This document shows, piece by piece, positions 1 to 8,310 of a stretch of 64,000 nt of DNA. The translations under genes were made by a program, and so were the position numbers. How positions within the stretch are numbered: position 1 is the first letter of the stretch; every line of letters starts with the position of its first letter. Source of the stretch: JAFNAG01 sp050011535 (GTDB lineage Bacteria > Acidobacteriota > UBA6911); contig JBEKIX010000006.1 of assembly GCA_050011535.1 (NCBI GenBank), positions 9,148 to 73,147 on the forward strand. Direction: 5' to 3'. Under the pieces are notes generated by a model. It was not told the origin of the DNA. It was given only the letters and a program-made list of their open reading frames with translations, and did not search any database.

Positions 1-717
1 GAGGTGCCCAAGCTGGAAGGCGCCCGACGGCTTCGACACGTCGGACTGGCAGGCATTTCCTTTTCAGGAACGCTGGCGCTGCTCGCCGCGGCACAGCCGC
101 GGAACTGGAACCTGGTGGCTTATGTCCTGGGGATTGGCTGCTTTGACGATCTCAATCGCTGCAGCCGTTTCTGGTTCGGTGCCGGACCCGTCACGGTCGG
201 GCCGGGATATTATCCGACGCGCTATTATGCAAGGTGGGTCATGATGCTTGCAGCCGTCGATATGTTGCCAAGCCCTGACGACCGCGAGTTTCTGGAGACC
301 GCGCTTCGAAACCTCCTGTTGCAGAAGCAAGTCTCATCCCCGCGCGCCGGCGTAACGGGCGAGGGCCTGCGCTGGTATCACCTCGCTACCATGCCCGAGG
401 ATCAGGCGGATCCGGAATTAGCGACGAGAATCGGCAGTCAGATCGCGGCTAGACTCTACCCCCATCTCGGCACTGACCAACTGGCACATGAGCTCCGCTG
501 CCCGATATTTCTTGCGCACGGCGCCTATGACGATCTGATTCTGCCGGAGGAAAGCCGCGCGCTTCATCAAAAGATCAATGAGGTACCATCCTATCTGTTG
601 ATCAGTCCTTTCCTCACGCACACGCATCCATGGGAGAAGCCTCTGAGGTGGACGACCAGGACAGCGGCAGTATTTGATTTATTTCTTTTTTTCTATCACC
701 TGGCAGGTGCGATTTGA
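1..717 (+). CDS. Alpha/beta hydrolase, 5'-truncated by the window edge
   Basis: The reading frame is open from the first base, so the true start lies outside the window and only the C-terminal ~238 residues are seen. A GISFSG sequence near residue 18 is a G-x-S-x-G nucleophile elbow. HGAYDDLILP near residue 172 fits the strand carrying the acid residue, and the THTH stretch near residue 206 can supply the catalytic histidine. This order of Ser, Asp and His is that of alpha/beta-fold hydrolases. The substrate cannot be told. It ends shortly before the alcohol dehydrogenase gene on the same strand, which could be co-transcribed. Confidence 0.6.
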   Translation, partial: EVPKLEGARRLRHVGLAGISFSGTLALLAAAQPRNWNLVAYVLGIGCFDDLNRCSRFWFGAGPVTVGPGYYPTRYYARWVMMLAAVDMLPSPDDREFLETALRNLLLQKQVSSPRAGVTGEGLRWYHLATMPEDQADPELATRIGSQIAARLYPHLGTDQLAHELRCPIFLAHGAYDDLILPEESRALHQKINEVPSYLLISPFLTHTHPWEKPLRWTTRTAAVFDLFLFFYHLAGAI

Positions 718-799
718 TTTCCGCACCTGCGGTGGCGATAATCAGGCGTTTGCACTTGCCCGCGAGGACAAGTTTCGCCAAAGGAATGTGAAAGGAAAT

Positions 800-1828
800 A
801 TGCGTGCCATCAGATTATTCGAGCCAGGTCAGCCAGTAAAGTTTCAGGAGATTGAAGTCCCTCATGTCGGACCCAAAGACGTGCTGGTACGGGTCAAAGC
901 TGCGGGGATCTGCCATTCGGATGCTCATTATCGATCAGGAATGACAAAATCCGGGCCTTTTCCCGTGACGCTAGGCCACGAGGTCGCAGGCGTCGTGGAA
1001 AAAATCGGCTTCGAAGTGTCCTCGGTGCATATTGGGGATCGGGTGTGCATACATTATCTGGCCACTTGCGGCCAGTGCCATTACTGCAGCCAGGGCTTCG
1101 AGCAGTTCTGCGGCACCGTCAAGATGATTGGCAAGTTTCGCGACGGCGGCTGGGCTGATTTTATCGCCATGCCGGAACGAAGTGTATTCCTTCTTCCCCC
1201 AGAAATACCCTGGGAGCAAGGCGGGATTCTCATGTGCTCGTCTTCCACGCCCCTGCACGCTTTGAAAAAGGCCAGGCTGCAGGGAGGTGAGACGGTGGCG
1301 ATCTTTGGCGTCGGAGGATTGGGCGCTTCGGCAATACAGTTGGCGCAGGCGCTGGGTGCGTTTCGGGTTTACGCGGTAGACATCAACCCGAAAAAGCTGA
1401 CACTGGCCGAGCGATTTGGGGCGATTCCCGTCAACGCGGCAAACAACGACCCTGTGAAAGAAATTAGAAATCTCACCCATGGACGGGGTGTGGACGTCGC
1501 AGTCGAAGTGATTGGGTTGCCTCTTACCATGCGACAGGCGGTGCAGTGCCTGGCCCCGCTCGGCCGCGCGGCCATCGCGGGGTTGAGCGACCGCACCTTT
1601 GAAATCGCTTCCTACACCGAACTCCTGGGACCTGAAGCAGAAATAATCGGCGTCTCGGACCATCTTGCTCAGGAAATGCCGTTGCTCATCGAATTTGCCC
1701 GCCAGGGAAAACTGAGACTGGCAGAGGTGATTACGCGCGTTATCCCCCTGGACGCCGGAGCGATCAACGGCGCCCTCGATGAGTTGGATAGGTATGGCGA
1801 TCAGGTGCGCACGGTCGTGATACCGTAA
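800..1828 (+). CDS. Zinc-dependent alcohol dehydrogenase (MDR superfamily)
   Basis: This 342-residue protein matches the usual length of zinc alcohol dehydrogenases. Cys38 and the His60-Glu61 pair fit the catalytic zinc site, and Cys90, Cys93, Cys96 and Cys104 fit the structural zinc lobe. GVGGLGASAIQ near residue 172 is the Rossmann nucleotide-binding turn, so oxidation of an alcohol or the reverse reduction with NAD(P) is expected in the cytoplasm. The start at ATG 800 is chosen because AAAGGA lies just upstream and the family N-terminus begins there; an open frame reaches back to 674 but its extra residues look non-coding. Substrate is unknown. Confidence 0.88.
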   Translation: MRAIRLFEPGQPVKFQEIEVPHVGPKDVLVRVKAAGICHSDAHYRSGMTKSGPFPVTLGHEVAGVVEKIGFEVSSVHIGDRVCIHYLATCGQCHYCSQGFEQFCGTVKMIGKFRDGGWADFIAMPERSVFLLPPEIPWEQGGILMCSSSTPLHALKKARLQGGETVAIFGVGGLGASAIQLAQALGAFRVYAVDINPKKLTLAERFGAIPVNAANNDPVKEIRNLTHGRGVDVAVEVIGLPLTMRQAVQCLAPLGRAAIAGLSDRTFEIASYTELLGPEAEIIGVSDHLAQEMPLLIEFARQGKLRLAEVITRVIPLDAGAINGALDELDRYGDQVRTVVIP

Positions 1829-1886
1829 ACGTGCGCACAAGAGCGTGGCTTCAGGACGTTCCTATCCTTGTTGTGGAACAGTCCCT

Positions 1887-3383
1887 ATGATGAGCTTGAA
1901 GGAATTGCAGCGTTCTTCCGCTTTGCTGGAATCGCGCTTGCTCGGCAGCAGGCTGCAGCGCGTGGTCCAGGAGGACGCATTCCGGCTTGCATTGGAGTTC
2001 CACGGCCCAGCAGGAACTCAAACGGTACTGCTGTCGTGCCGGCCGCATTTTGCTCACATCAGCCTCCTGCACCAAACGCCGAAGGCTCAGCCCGTGCCGC
2101 CTTCCTTCGTCCAGTTCCTGCGCGCTCATTTTGGGCGCGCAACTCTTGCCCGCATCACCTGTTCGCAGCAAGAACGCCGCGTCGGGCTTTGCCTTGAAAC
2201 TCAGGAGGGGACATTTGAGATCGTGCTTTCCTTTCTCGGCGCTCGAACCAACATCTACCTCCTCGATCGAGAAGGCGCGTTGCTGCACGCCGTACGTCCG
2301 CTCCAGGAAACACGCCGCGAGCTGGCATTGGGAAGCCCCTTTAAGGAAGCGGAGGGAAAGCCGAAGTCCGAAGGAGAAGACCGATGGCAACTTGTTCCTG
2401 ACGAAAGATACCTTGAAGCCGTAGAGGATACCTACGCCGGCCTCGAACGTGACGAGGAGGCAGCCATTCTAGGACGCCGGATCACGAGTGCCCTGAACAA
2501 GGAGGCCGGTTATCTCGAACGCAAGGCGGTCAACCTTCTTCAGGACTTGGGCGCGGCCGTTCAGGCAGATGAGCACAGGCACAAGGGGGAGCTGCTCAAG
2601 CTCGCCCTCCGTTCGATCCGACCCGGAGATGACTCCGTGACCGTAACGGATTACGAGAATGGAACACCTGTGGAAATCCCACTAGACCCCAGATTATCGC
2701 CCGCCGAAAACCTTTTGGCCTATTTCAAACGGTATCAGAAAGAACTTCGCGGGACGAGCGTGCTCCAGGAACAGCTGCGAGCCCTGAGGAAAACCCAGGA
2801 TTCGCTGGCCGAACAACAGCGCCGCTTGAGCGAGGCACTGCAGGCGACGGCGCCCGATTTCGCGAAACTGCAAACCCTGGCGGCCGAGCCGCGCGTGAAC
2901 AAACTGTTGCTGCGATACTATCCGGAACGCACGCCGCATACATCCCGGCAAGCCCCGCTCTTATTGGGGAAAAAGCCGATCCCAATACGGCTCAGGCCGA
3001 AACGATACAAGACCGAGCAAGGCCTTGAAATCTGGGTGGGACGGAACGATGAAGGAAATGACTGCCTGACGACGAAACTGGCGCACGGCAATGACCTCTT
3101 CTTTCACCTGGAGGGCTACCCAGGCAGCCACGTAATTTTGCGCGCCGCGGGGAAAAGCGCTCCTCCCGATGAGTCGGTCCTCGACGCGTGCGAACTGGCC
3201 GCTCATTTCTCCAAACTGAAGAATGCGCGACACGTGGATGTTCATGTCTCCGCGGTCAAAAACGTCAGGAAACCTAAGGGCGCGAAGCCGGGACTCGTGT
3301 ACGTCGCCGGGGGAAAGACGATTCACCTGCGTCGGGATCCGAAGCGGCTTGAGAACATCCTAGCTTCACGGCAGGAGGAATAG
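1887..3383 (+). CDS. NFACT family protein (RqcH / FbpA-like)
   Basis: About 498 residues. The N-terminal part (SLKELQRSSALLESRLLGSR...) has the NFACT-N fold signature, the middle (residues ~255-330) is helical and probably coiled coil, and the C-terminal part holds the NFACT-R (DUF814) block with GRNDEGNDCLTTKLAHGNDLFFH and the G-SHVILR motif. In Bacillus the homologue RqcH binds 50S subunits carrying stalled nascent chains and recruits tRNA-Ala for alanine tailing; that role is inferred here. Two adjacent ATG codons at 1887 and 1890 are possible starts. The gene is followed immediately by a palindromic repeat copy. Confidence 0.88.
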   Translation: MMSLKELQRSSALLESRLLGSRLQRVVQEDAFRLALEFHGPAGTQTVLLSCRPHFAHISLLHQTPKAQPVPPSFVQFLRAHFGRATLARITCSQQERRVGLCLETQEGTFEIVLSFLGARTNIYLLDREGALLHAVRPLQETRRELALGSPFKEAEGKPKSEGEDRWQLVPDERYLEAVEDTYAGLERDEEAAILGRRITSALNKEAGYLERKAVNLLQDLGAAVQADEHRHKGELLKLALRSIRPGDDSVTVTDYENGTPVEIPLDPRLSPAENLLAYFKRYQKELRGTSVLQEQLRALRKTQDSLAEQQRRLSEALQATAPDFAKLQTLAAEPRVNKLLLRYYPERTPHTSRQAPLLLGKKPIPIRLRPKRYKTEQGLEIWVGRNDEGNDCLTTKLAHGNDLFFHLEGYPGSHVILRAAGKSAPPDESVLDACELAAHFSKLKNARHVDVHVSAVKNVRKPKGAKPGLVYVAGGKTIHLRRDPKRLENILASRQEE

Positions 3384-3384
3384 C

Positions 3385-3546
3385 GTCACCGCTTGTTCCG
3401 GATGGCAACGCGAACCTCAAAGACGCAAAGACTCAGAAAATCTCGAAGAGGCGTCCTTTGAGGCTCTTCGAGCCCTTTGAGCTTTTGAGGTTACTTTTGT
3501 GACTCCCCCCAAGACACCGAAATCCCGCCGCAGCTTCACCGTTTTC
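3385..3546 (-). repeat. Palindromic intergenic repeat, copy A (decayed, reverse orientation)
   Basis: Arms at about 3413-3440 and 3462-3490 consist of CTCAAAG/CTTTGAG-type units and pair into a long hairpin. The ends (GTCACCGCTTG at 3385 and GCAGCTTCACCGTTTTC near 3530) are degenerate forms of the terminal sequence GTAACTGTTTAGC seen in better copies. The element starts right after the NFACT stop and ends at the stop of the opposing small gene, so it fills the convergent gap. A role as bidirectional terminator is an inference. Confidence 0.6.
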
Positions 3547-3772
3547 AGGTCGAACAATTGGGAGAACAGGTCGGCTGCGTCGTTGGATGGCCTTTGGGAG
3601 TGAAAAGCAGGCACTGCAATCCGGAGGCCTCGAATACATCCATTGCCGGGCTCTTCTTAGATTTAAAGGTATGTGCGCGGCAGCCGTAGGGGAACTGAAA
3701 GTCCCAGGTGATGATGTAGTAGCGGCAATCTTTGCAGGAAACAGCGTCTTGGGTGCTGCCGGCTTGATCCAT
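3545..3772 (-). CDS. Small conserved Cys-rich protein
   Basis: This 75-residue protein carries the run CKDCRYYIITWDFQFPYGC followed by RAHTFKSKKSPAM and a later SGLQCLLF. I recall this arrangement (C-x2-C, aromatic patch, PYGCRA-x-FKSK, EASG-x-x-C) as a conserved small family found in many Proteobacteria and other phyla, with four cysteines that could bind a metal. Its function is not established to my knowledge. A GAGG stretch precedes the ATG. It lies between NFACT and the ATP-grasp gene and is easily missed because of its size. Confidence 0.75.
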   Translation of the reverse strand: MDQAGSTQDAVSCKDCRYYIITWDFQFPYGCRAHTFKSKKSPAMDVFEASGLQCLLFTPKGHPTTQPTCSPNCST

Positions 3773-3894
3773 CTCGTCGCCTCGAACCTTTAGAACATAT
3801 ATCGGGAGATTTCTCGTAAATGTTTAGCCGCGCGTTTGGGGCATACCGAAAAAACATGTTTGCCGGTGATTGGGAGGAGCCGCGATGGATGATC

Positions 3895-4995
3895 TTATCG
3901 GCCGTTTTGCCGAGGCGGCGCCGCTCGTCGCTTCGGGACGCGTAAGAGCGCGTATTGCACAATTCTGGCCAACGTCTGGGAAAAAGAAAGGCCCGATTTC
4001 TCTGCGGATTGCATGAAGGACACGCTTTCCGTCAGATCCGGATTCGGGTTGACTTCCAGCACGTAGGGAACACCGGACTCATCGAGCCGGACATCGATCC
4101 TCGCATAATCGCGGCAATTAACTGCCTGATATGCTCGCAACGCCTGATCTTTGACAGCCTCCTCGATCGCCGGAGAGAGCTGCGCCGGACAGATCGCATG
4201 AACTTTGTGATAGGCGAGATTCAGAGGATTCCATTTGACGGCGTAGGTGATGATCGCGGGGTGCTCTTCGGGCAAAGATGAAAAATCAAACTCAATGATC
4301 GGAAGCGCCTGCGGCGGGTCATTGCCCAGGATCGACACGTGCAGTTCTTTGCCGGCGATGAACTCTTCAACCAAAACGGGCGGTTTGAAGGTCGCAAAGA
4401 TGAGCTGGGTTCTCTCCAGCAGCTGATCATGGTCGTAGACGACCGATCCTGATTCGACGCCGACGCTCGCATCTTCACGCGCCGGCTTTACGATCAGCGG
4501 ATAACGCAGCCTATGCTGGCGCGAAATCTCAGGTTTTTTCAAAAGCCGATAGCCGGGCGTCGCGATGCCATGTTTCAGCAGAACCTCCTTGGTGATTGCC
4601 TTGTTCTGGCAAAGATCCAGCGCCCCGGGGCCTGAACCCGTATACGGAATATCGCAGAGATCGAACAGGCTGGCGATGGCAGATTCCAGGCGCGGGTCAC
4701 CTTGAAACATCTCCACCAGATTGAAGATGACGTCGGGATGTTCTTCGAAGAGGAGGTGCTGGAGCCGGGAAAGGTCGTCCTCGAAGTTGAGCAGAGTTAC
4801 CCGATATCCTTCGTGCTCCAATGCCTGCACGATGGCGCGGTACTCCTCCAGAACAGTCGCTACGTGGACGTTGTATACCGGGGTAAAACCGAGGGTGGCT
4901 GGATCGATCTCGCGAAGCTTCTCGTACTGATCCTCTTCTGTATTGTTGTAAACCACCGCCACAAAAGTCGGCTTGTCCTGCAAGTGCTGGCTCAT
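3895..4995 (-). CDS. D-alanine-D-alanine ligase-like ATP-grasp enzyme
   Basis: The 366-residue product has an N-terminal pre-ATP-grasp domain, then the ATP-grasp core: YPLIVKPAREDASVGV near residue 164 (nucleotide loop and lysine), VLVEEFIAGKELHV near residue 208, ARIDVRLDESG near residue 307 and EVNPNPDL near residue 323 (Mg-binding Glu/Asn). These are typical of the Ddl branch. It is longer than classical Ddl (~300-320) and lacks a neighbouring mur cluster, so it may join other amino acids or act in a peptide-like secondary pathway. The ATG at 4995 follows no strong ribosome site. No partner gene adjoins it. Confidence 0.82.
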   Translation of the reverse strand: MSQHLQDKPTFVAVVYNNTEEDQYEKLREIDPATLGFTPVYNVHVATVLEEYRAIVQALEHEGYRVTLLNFEDDLSRLQHLLFEEHPDVIFNLVEMFQGDPRLESAIASLFDLCDIPYTGSGPGALDLCQNKAITKEVLLKHGIATPGYRLLKKPEISRQHRLRYPLIVKPAREDASVGVESGSVVYDHDQLLERTQLIFATFKPPVLVEEFIAGKELHVSILGNDPPQALPIIEFDFSSLPEEHPAIITYAVKWNPLNLAYHKVHAICPAQLSPAIEEAVKDQALRAYQAVNCRDYARIDVRLDESGVPYVLEVNPNPDLTESVSFMQSAEKSGLSFSQTLARIVQYALLRVPKRRAAPPRQNGR

Positions 4996-5095
4996 GAGCG
5001 CATTTATTTACTACAGCACGTGCTGACTGATCAAGCGTTCTCTCTTGTCTCGCTTCGGCCGGTATCGTAACATAGTATCTCGGTAAGTGCATTAG

Positions 5096-5201
5096 CGGGC
5101 CTCGGGCCCTGTGCAATATAACCCTCGAACCATGTCAGGTCCGGAAGGAAGCAGCATTAAGAGGCCAGTTATATGTGCCGCAGGTTCCCCGAGGCCCGGC
5201 C
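5096..5201 (+). ncRNA. ffs: Signal recognition particle RNA, small bacterial type (4.5S)
   Basis: The universally conserved apical region GTCAGGTCCGGAAGGAAGC lies at 5134-5152, with the GGAA tetraloop and the asymmetric internal loop bound by Ffh. Closing strands GGGCCTCGGG (5097-5106) and CCCGAGGCCC (5188-5197) pair perfectly, and ATATAAC (~5116) pairs with GTTATAT (~5168). There is no Alu domain, as in most Gram-negative bacteria. The T-run after 5201 may end the transcript. Position just upstream of dnaX is a common bacterial arrangement. Confidence 0.95.
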
Positions 5202-5213
5202 CTTTTCCCGATG

Positions 5214-5325
5214 CAATCAGCCCGTTTAGTCCTTTTTGGAGATTCTTTGAGTACTTTGAGCCTTGGAGGTTTGCTTTTGTCATTAATCTGAAGATACCGA
5301 ACCCTTGTATTGGCTAAACAGTTAC
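5214..5325 (+). repeat. Palindromic intergenic repeat, copy B (right half only)
   Basis: The right arm (GGAGATTCTTTGAG...CTTTGAGCCTTGGAGGTT, 5230-5273) and the right end GCTAAACAGTTAC (5313-5325) match the full copies at 38471 and 45857. The left arm is missing. The terminal sequence stops one base before the dnaX ATG, so the repeat forms the entire leader of dnaX. Confidence 0.75.
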
Positions 5326-5326
5326 T

Positions 5327-7042
5327 ATGCAATATCAAGTACTGGCCCGCAAATGGCGCCCACAGACTTTTCATGACCTGGTCGGGCAGGAATACGTCTC
5401 GCGCACGCTGATCAATGCGCTTCAGAGCGGACGCGTTGCCCATGCCTTCCTGTTTTCGGGCCCGCGCGGCAGCGGCAAGACAACCACGGCGCGCATCCTG
5501 GCCAAGGCGCTGAATTGCCACGAAGGAAAGGCGGGCGAACCGTGCGGAGTTTGCGTCGCCTGCATCGAGATCACGGCCGGCAATTGCATGGATGTGCTGG
5601 AAATCGACGCCGCATCCAACAACAGCGTGGACAATGTCCGCGGCCTCATCGAAGAACTTCAATACCGCCCGGCGCGCGATCGCAATAAGATCTACATCAT
5701 CGATGAAGTGCACATGCTGAGCAATTCAGCGTTCAACGCCTTGTTGAAAACCCTGGAAGAACCTCCTCCGCATGTAGTGTTTATCCTGGCGACGACCGAA
5801 TATCATAAAATTCCCACGACCATCCTGTCTCGTTGCCAGCAGTATGGCTTCAAGTTGATCCCTTTCCCTCTCATATTGGAGCGGTTGCGCTTCATCGCGA
5901 GCGCCGAGAATATACAGATCAGCACGACTGCCTTGGAGCAGATTACCTTTTCGAGCGGCGGCAGCATGCGGGACGCCATGTCGGCTTTGGACCGGGTGAT
6001 CGCTTTCAGCGGCCAGTCTGTGCGGGATGAAGATGTCTCCATGTTGCTGGGCCTGGTCGCGCCTGCCGTCCTGGGCAAAGCAGTGAGGGCAATCGCCTCC
6101 AACGACACGCAAAGCATACTCGAAATCGTGGGCGACCTTGCGACAAACGGCCAGGATTTGCATAACTTCTGCCGGTCGCTTCTGGGCCAGTTTCGCGACC
6201 TGATGGTGTTGAAGTCGGGCGTTTCAGATTGTTCCCTATTGGGCATCCCTGAGAGCATGCTGCCGGAACTGACTGCGTTGGCCGCGTTGTTCTCCCGCGA
6301 GGACTTGCTGCGCCTCTTCGACGTTCTTCTCAAGATGGAGGCCGACCTCAGGTATGCCACTCAGACCCGTTTTCAGGTGGAGATGGGGCTGATTGAGCTC
6401 GCGCAGATTCCCAGGATGCGTTCCTTGGAGGATTTGATCGCCGACTTTTCCCGATTCGTCGAGGGGGAAGCACCCAGACCGACAGCTGGTTCTCCGCCGG
6501 CAGCACCCGTTTCTGCCGGGAACCGTGCCCCGGCGCCGAAAGACGCGGCGCCGCTTTCCCCGGATCGTACCCGGACGGCCAATCCCGGCGCTCCCAGCGC
6601 GGTCATGGGAAGTTCTGTGCTGACGGCTGCCGCCATTCCTGTCGCGGTGCCCGAATCGGCGCGGCAAGAGGCCGAAGGCGGAACTTTGCTTGCGCGGATT
6701 GCGGCCGCCGTCCAGAAGGATTCACTCCAACCCTTACTGAACTCCGTGGCTGGAGCCAGGCTTGAGGGAGAGTCTATCATTCTCGACATGGGACCGTCGG
6801 CAAGTGAATTCCTGCGAAAGCAAGTGAAGGAGAATCTGGCAGGAATCGCGCAAGCTGCTTCGATCGTCATCGGGCGTGCGGTCCGCGTGTTTCTGGATGA
6901 AGCGCCTGCCGGGACTGTCGTGCCACCGCCTCGTTCCTCCAATGAGGAAGACGTCCTCGAGAGAGCCAAAAAGGTGCCCGGGGTTCAATCCTTCCTGGAC
7001 AAATTTCCCGGACCGGTAAGAGCTGAGAAACTGAAGCCATGA
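5327..7042 (+). CDS. dnaX: DNA polymerase III subunit gamma/tau
   Basis: 571 residues. The N-terminus MQYQVLARKWRPQTF is the canonical DnaX start. The Walker A loop GPRGSGKTTT is at residues 45-54, the four-cysteine zinc module at about 63-78, and the DEVHML Walker B box near 125. The AAA+ and collar domains run to ~360, followed by a Pro/Ala-rich linker and a C-terminal tau-like domain. It loads the beta clamp and links the replicase to DnaB. No Shine-Dalgarno is visible before ATG 5327, where the repeat ends. It overlaps recR by four bases (ATGA), which suggests translational coupling. Confidence 0.97.
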   Translation: MQYQVLARKWRPQTFHDLVGQEYVSRTLINALQSGRVAHAFLFSGPRGSGKTTTARILAKALNCHEGKAGEPCGVCVACIEITAGNCMDVLEIDAASNNSVDNVRGLIEELQYRPARDRNKIYIIDEVHMLSNSAFNALLKTLEEPPPHVVFILATTEYHKIPTTILSRCQQYGFKLIPFPLILERLRFIASAENIQISTTALEQITFSSGGSMRDAMSALDRVIAFSGQSVRDEDVSMLLGLVAPAVLGKAVRAIASNDTQSILEIVGDLATNGQDLHNFCRSLLGQFRDLMVLKSGVSDCSLLGIPESMLPELTALAALFSREDLLRLFDVLLKMEADLRYATQTRFQVEMGLIELAQIPRMRSLEDLIADFSRFVEGEAPRPTAGSPPAAPVSAGNRAPAPKDAAPLSPDRTRTANPGAPSAVMGSSVLTAAAIPVAVPESARQEAEGGTLLARIAAAVQKDSLQPLLNSVAGARLEGESIILDMGPSASEFLRKQVKENLAGIAQAASIVIGRAVRVFLDEAPAGTVVPPPRSSNEEDVLERAKKVPGVQSFLDKFPGPVRAEKLKP

Positions 7043-7638
7043 GCGACTATGCGGAACCCATTGCCACGCTAATCGACGAACTGCGCAAGCTGCCCGGCAT
7101 TGGCCAAAAAACTGCGCAGCGCCTCGCTTACAATTTATTGCGCCGTCCGCGCGAAGAGTCAGAGAGGCTGTGCCAAGCCATTCTGGATGTGAAGGAGAAG
7201 ATCCGCTACTGCTCACGCTGCAACAATTTTTCGGACAAGGATCCCTGTGACTACTGCACGGGCGCTGACCGTACTCCGGAGCTTATCTGCGTCGTCGAGG
7301 ATCCAAACGACATTCTCGCGGTCGAAAGGACCCGCGAATATCATGGCCAGTACCACGTGCTGCACGGAGTGCTCTCACCAATCAACGGCATCGGACCGGA
7401 AGACCTCAAACTGAAAAGCCTGATTGAGAGATTGCGGGAAGGGAACGTGCGGGAGATCATCGTGGCGACCAACCCGAATGTGGAAGGGGAAGCCACCGCT
7501 ATCTACCTGGCCAAGCTGCTAAAGCCAATTGGAGTGCGGGTCACACGGATCGCGCTTGGCTTGCCGGTCGGGAGCGACCTGGAATTCGCGGACGAAGTGA
7601 CCATGAGCAAGGCGCTCGAAGGACGCCATCCAATCTGA
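7039..7638 (+). CDS. recR: Recombination mediator protein RecR
   Basis: 199 residues, the normal RecR length. A helix-hairpin-helix (LPGIGQKTAQRLA) begins near residue 14, four cysteines at about 57-72 form the zinc finger (YCSRC...CDYC), and a Toprim domain follows (VVEDPNDILAVE, then VATNPNVEGEATAIYL). RecR with RecF/RecO loads RecA onto SSB-coated gaps. The start codon overlaps the dnaX stop. The small YbaB/EbfC gene that commonly separates dnaX and recR is absent. It converges on moaE with a 14-base gap. Confidence 0.97.
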   Translation: MSDYAEPIATLIDELRKLPGIGQKTAQRLAYNLLRRPREESERLCQAILDVKEKIRYCSRCNNFSDKDPCDYCTGADRTPELICVVEDPNDILAVERTREYHGQYHVLHGVLSPINGIGPEDLKLKSLIERLREGNVREIIVATNPNVEGEATAIYLAKLLKPIGVRVTRIALGLPVGSDLEFADEVTMSKALEGRHPI

Positions 7639-7652
7639 GAAAAACTGGCGTG

Positions 7653-8063
7653 TCACTCGGGTCCTTCGACCCAGACCTCGCCATCTTCGTAAAACTCCTT
7701 CTTCCAGATAGGAACGACCTTTTTGATCGTGTCGATCGCCATGCGGCAGGCATCGAACGCGGCAGCACGATGAGCCGCGGTGACAATAATGAGGATGCTG
7801 CATTCCGCGGGCAGAAGCCGTCCAAGGCGATGTACGATGCCGATCTGACGGATCGGGAACGCAACCCGGATTTGCCAGGCAATCTCCTCCAGTTTCTTGA
7901 GAGCCATCGGCTCATACGCTTCGTACTGCAATTCGCGGACTTTCCGCCCGCGCGCTTGATTGCGCACCACCCCTTCAAATACGACCAGGGCGCCGTCCTC
8001 CGGCATCACGAGCGCATTACGCAGAGAAACTGCATCTATGGGTTCATGAACCAGGCTTATCAT
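7653..8063 (-). CDS. moaE: Molybdopterin synthase catalytic subunit MoaE
   Basis: 136 residues from MISLVHEPID. Family blocks are clear: GALVVFEGVVRNQARGRKV with the substrate-binding Arg region, LEYEAYEPMA-like sequence, VHRLGRLLP, and the active-site lysine segment IWKKEFYEDGEVWVEG near the C-terminus. With thiocarboxylated MoaD it inserts two sulphurs into precursor Z to make molybdopterin. The open frame extends to 8243, but that region is moaD in another frame; the start at 8063 leaves one base after the moaD stop. The rest of the moa/moe set is not in the window. Confidence 0.94.
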   Translation of the reverse strand: MISLVHEPIDAVSLRNALVMPEDGALVVFEGVVRNQARGRKVRELQYEAYEPMALKKLEEIAWQIRVAFPIRQIGIVHRLGRLLPAECSILIIVTAAHRAAAFDACRMAIDTIKKVVPIWKKEFYEDGEVWVEGPE

Positions 8064-8064
8064 C

Positions 8065-8310
8065 TCAGCCGCCGCTGACTGGGGGGAAGAACGCGATCTC
8101 ATCTCCGTCTTGGACCCGAGAGTCGGGCCGTGCGAAGTCGGAGTTGATTGCGTACAGGAGTGAGGCCCTGTGAGCTTCGAGCCCGGGAAATTCGCGCGCG
8201 TATCGGTCGAAAACGGATGCGACGTCGGAACAGGCCGAAGCATCCAGCTCCGCCTCTCGAATTCCGGTCACTTCGGCGAGGCTGGCAAAAAACAGAACTC
8301 GAATCGGCAT
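8065..8310 (-). CDS. moaD: Molybdopterin synthase sulphur carrier subunit MoaD
   Basis: 81 residues with a beta-grasp (ubiquitin-like) pattern, starting MPIRVLFFASLAEVTG and ending in FFPPVSGG. The terminal Gly-Gly is the feature adenylated by MoeB and converted to a thiocarboxylate. Its ATG overlaps the dacB stop codon by one base (TGATG), and moaE follows after one base, so the three genes are probably one transcript and translationally coupled. Confidence 0.93.
   Translation of the reverse strand: MPIRVLFFASLAEVTGIREAELDASACSDVASVFDRYAREFPGLEAHRASLLYAINSDFARPDSRVQDGDEIAFFPPVSGG

Noticed and set aside
971..1840. 289-codon open frame on the minus strand
   Set aside because: It lies inside the alcohol dehydrogenase gene, and its residues have no domain pattern; it is a high-G+C shadow frame.
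3410..3495. CRISPR array suggested by short repeating units
   Set aside because: Units are 7-9 nt, without unique spacers, and form inverted arms; no cas gene is present.
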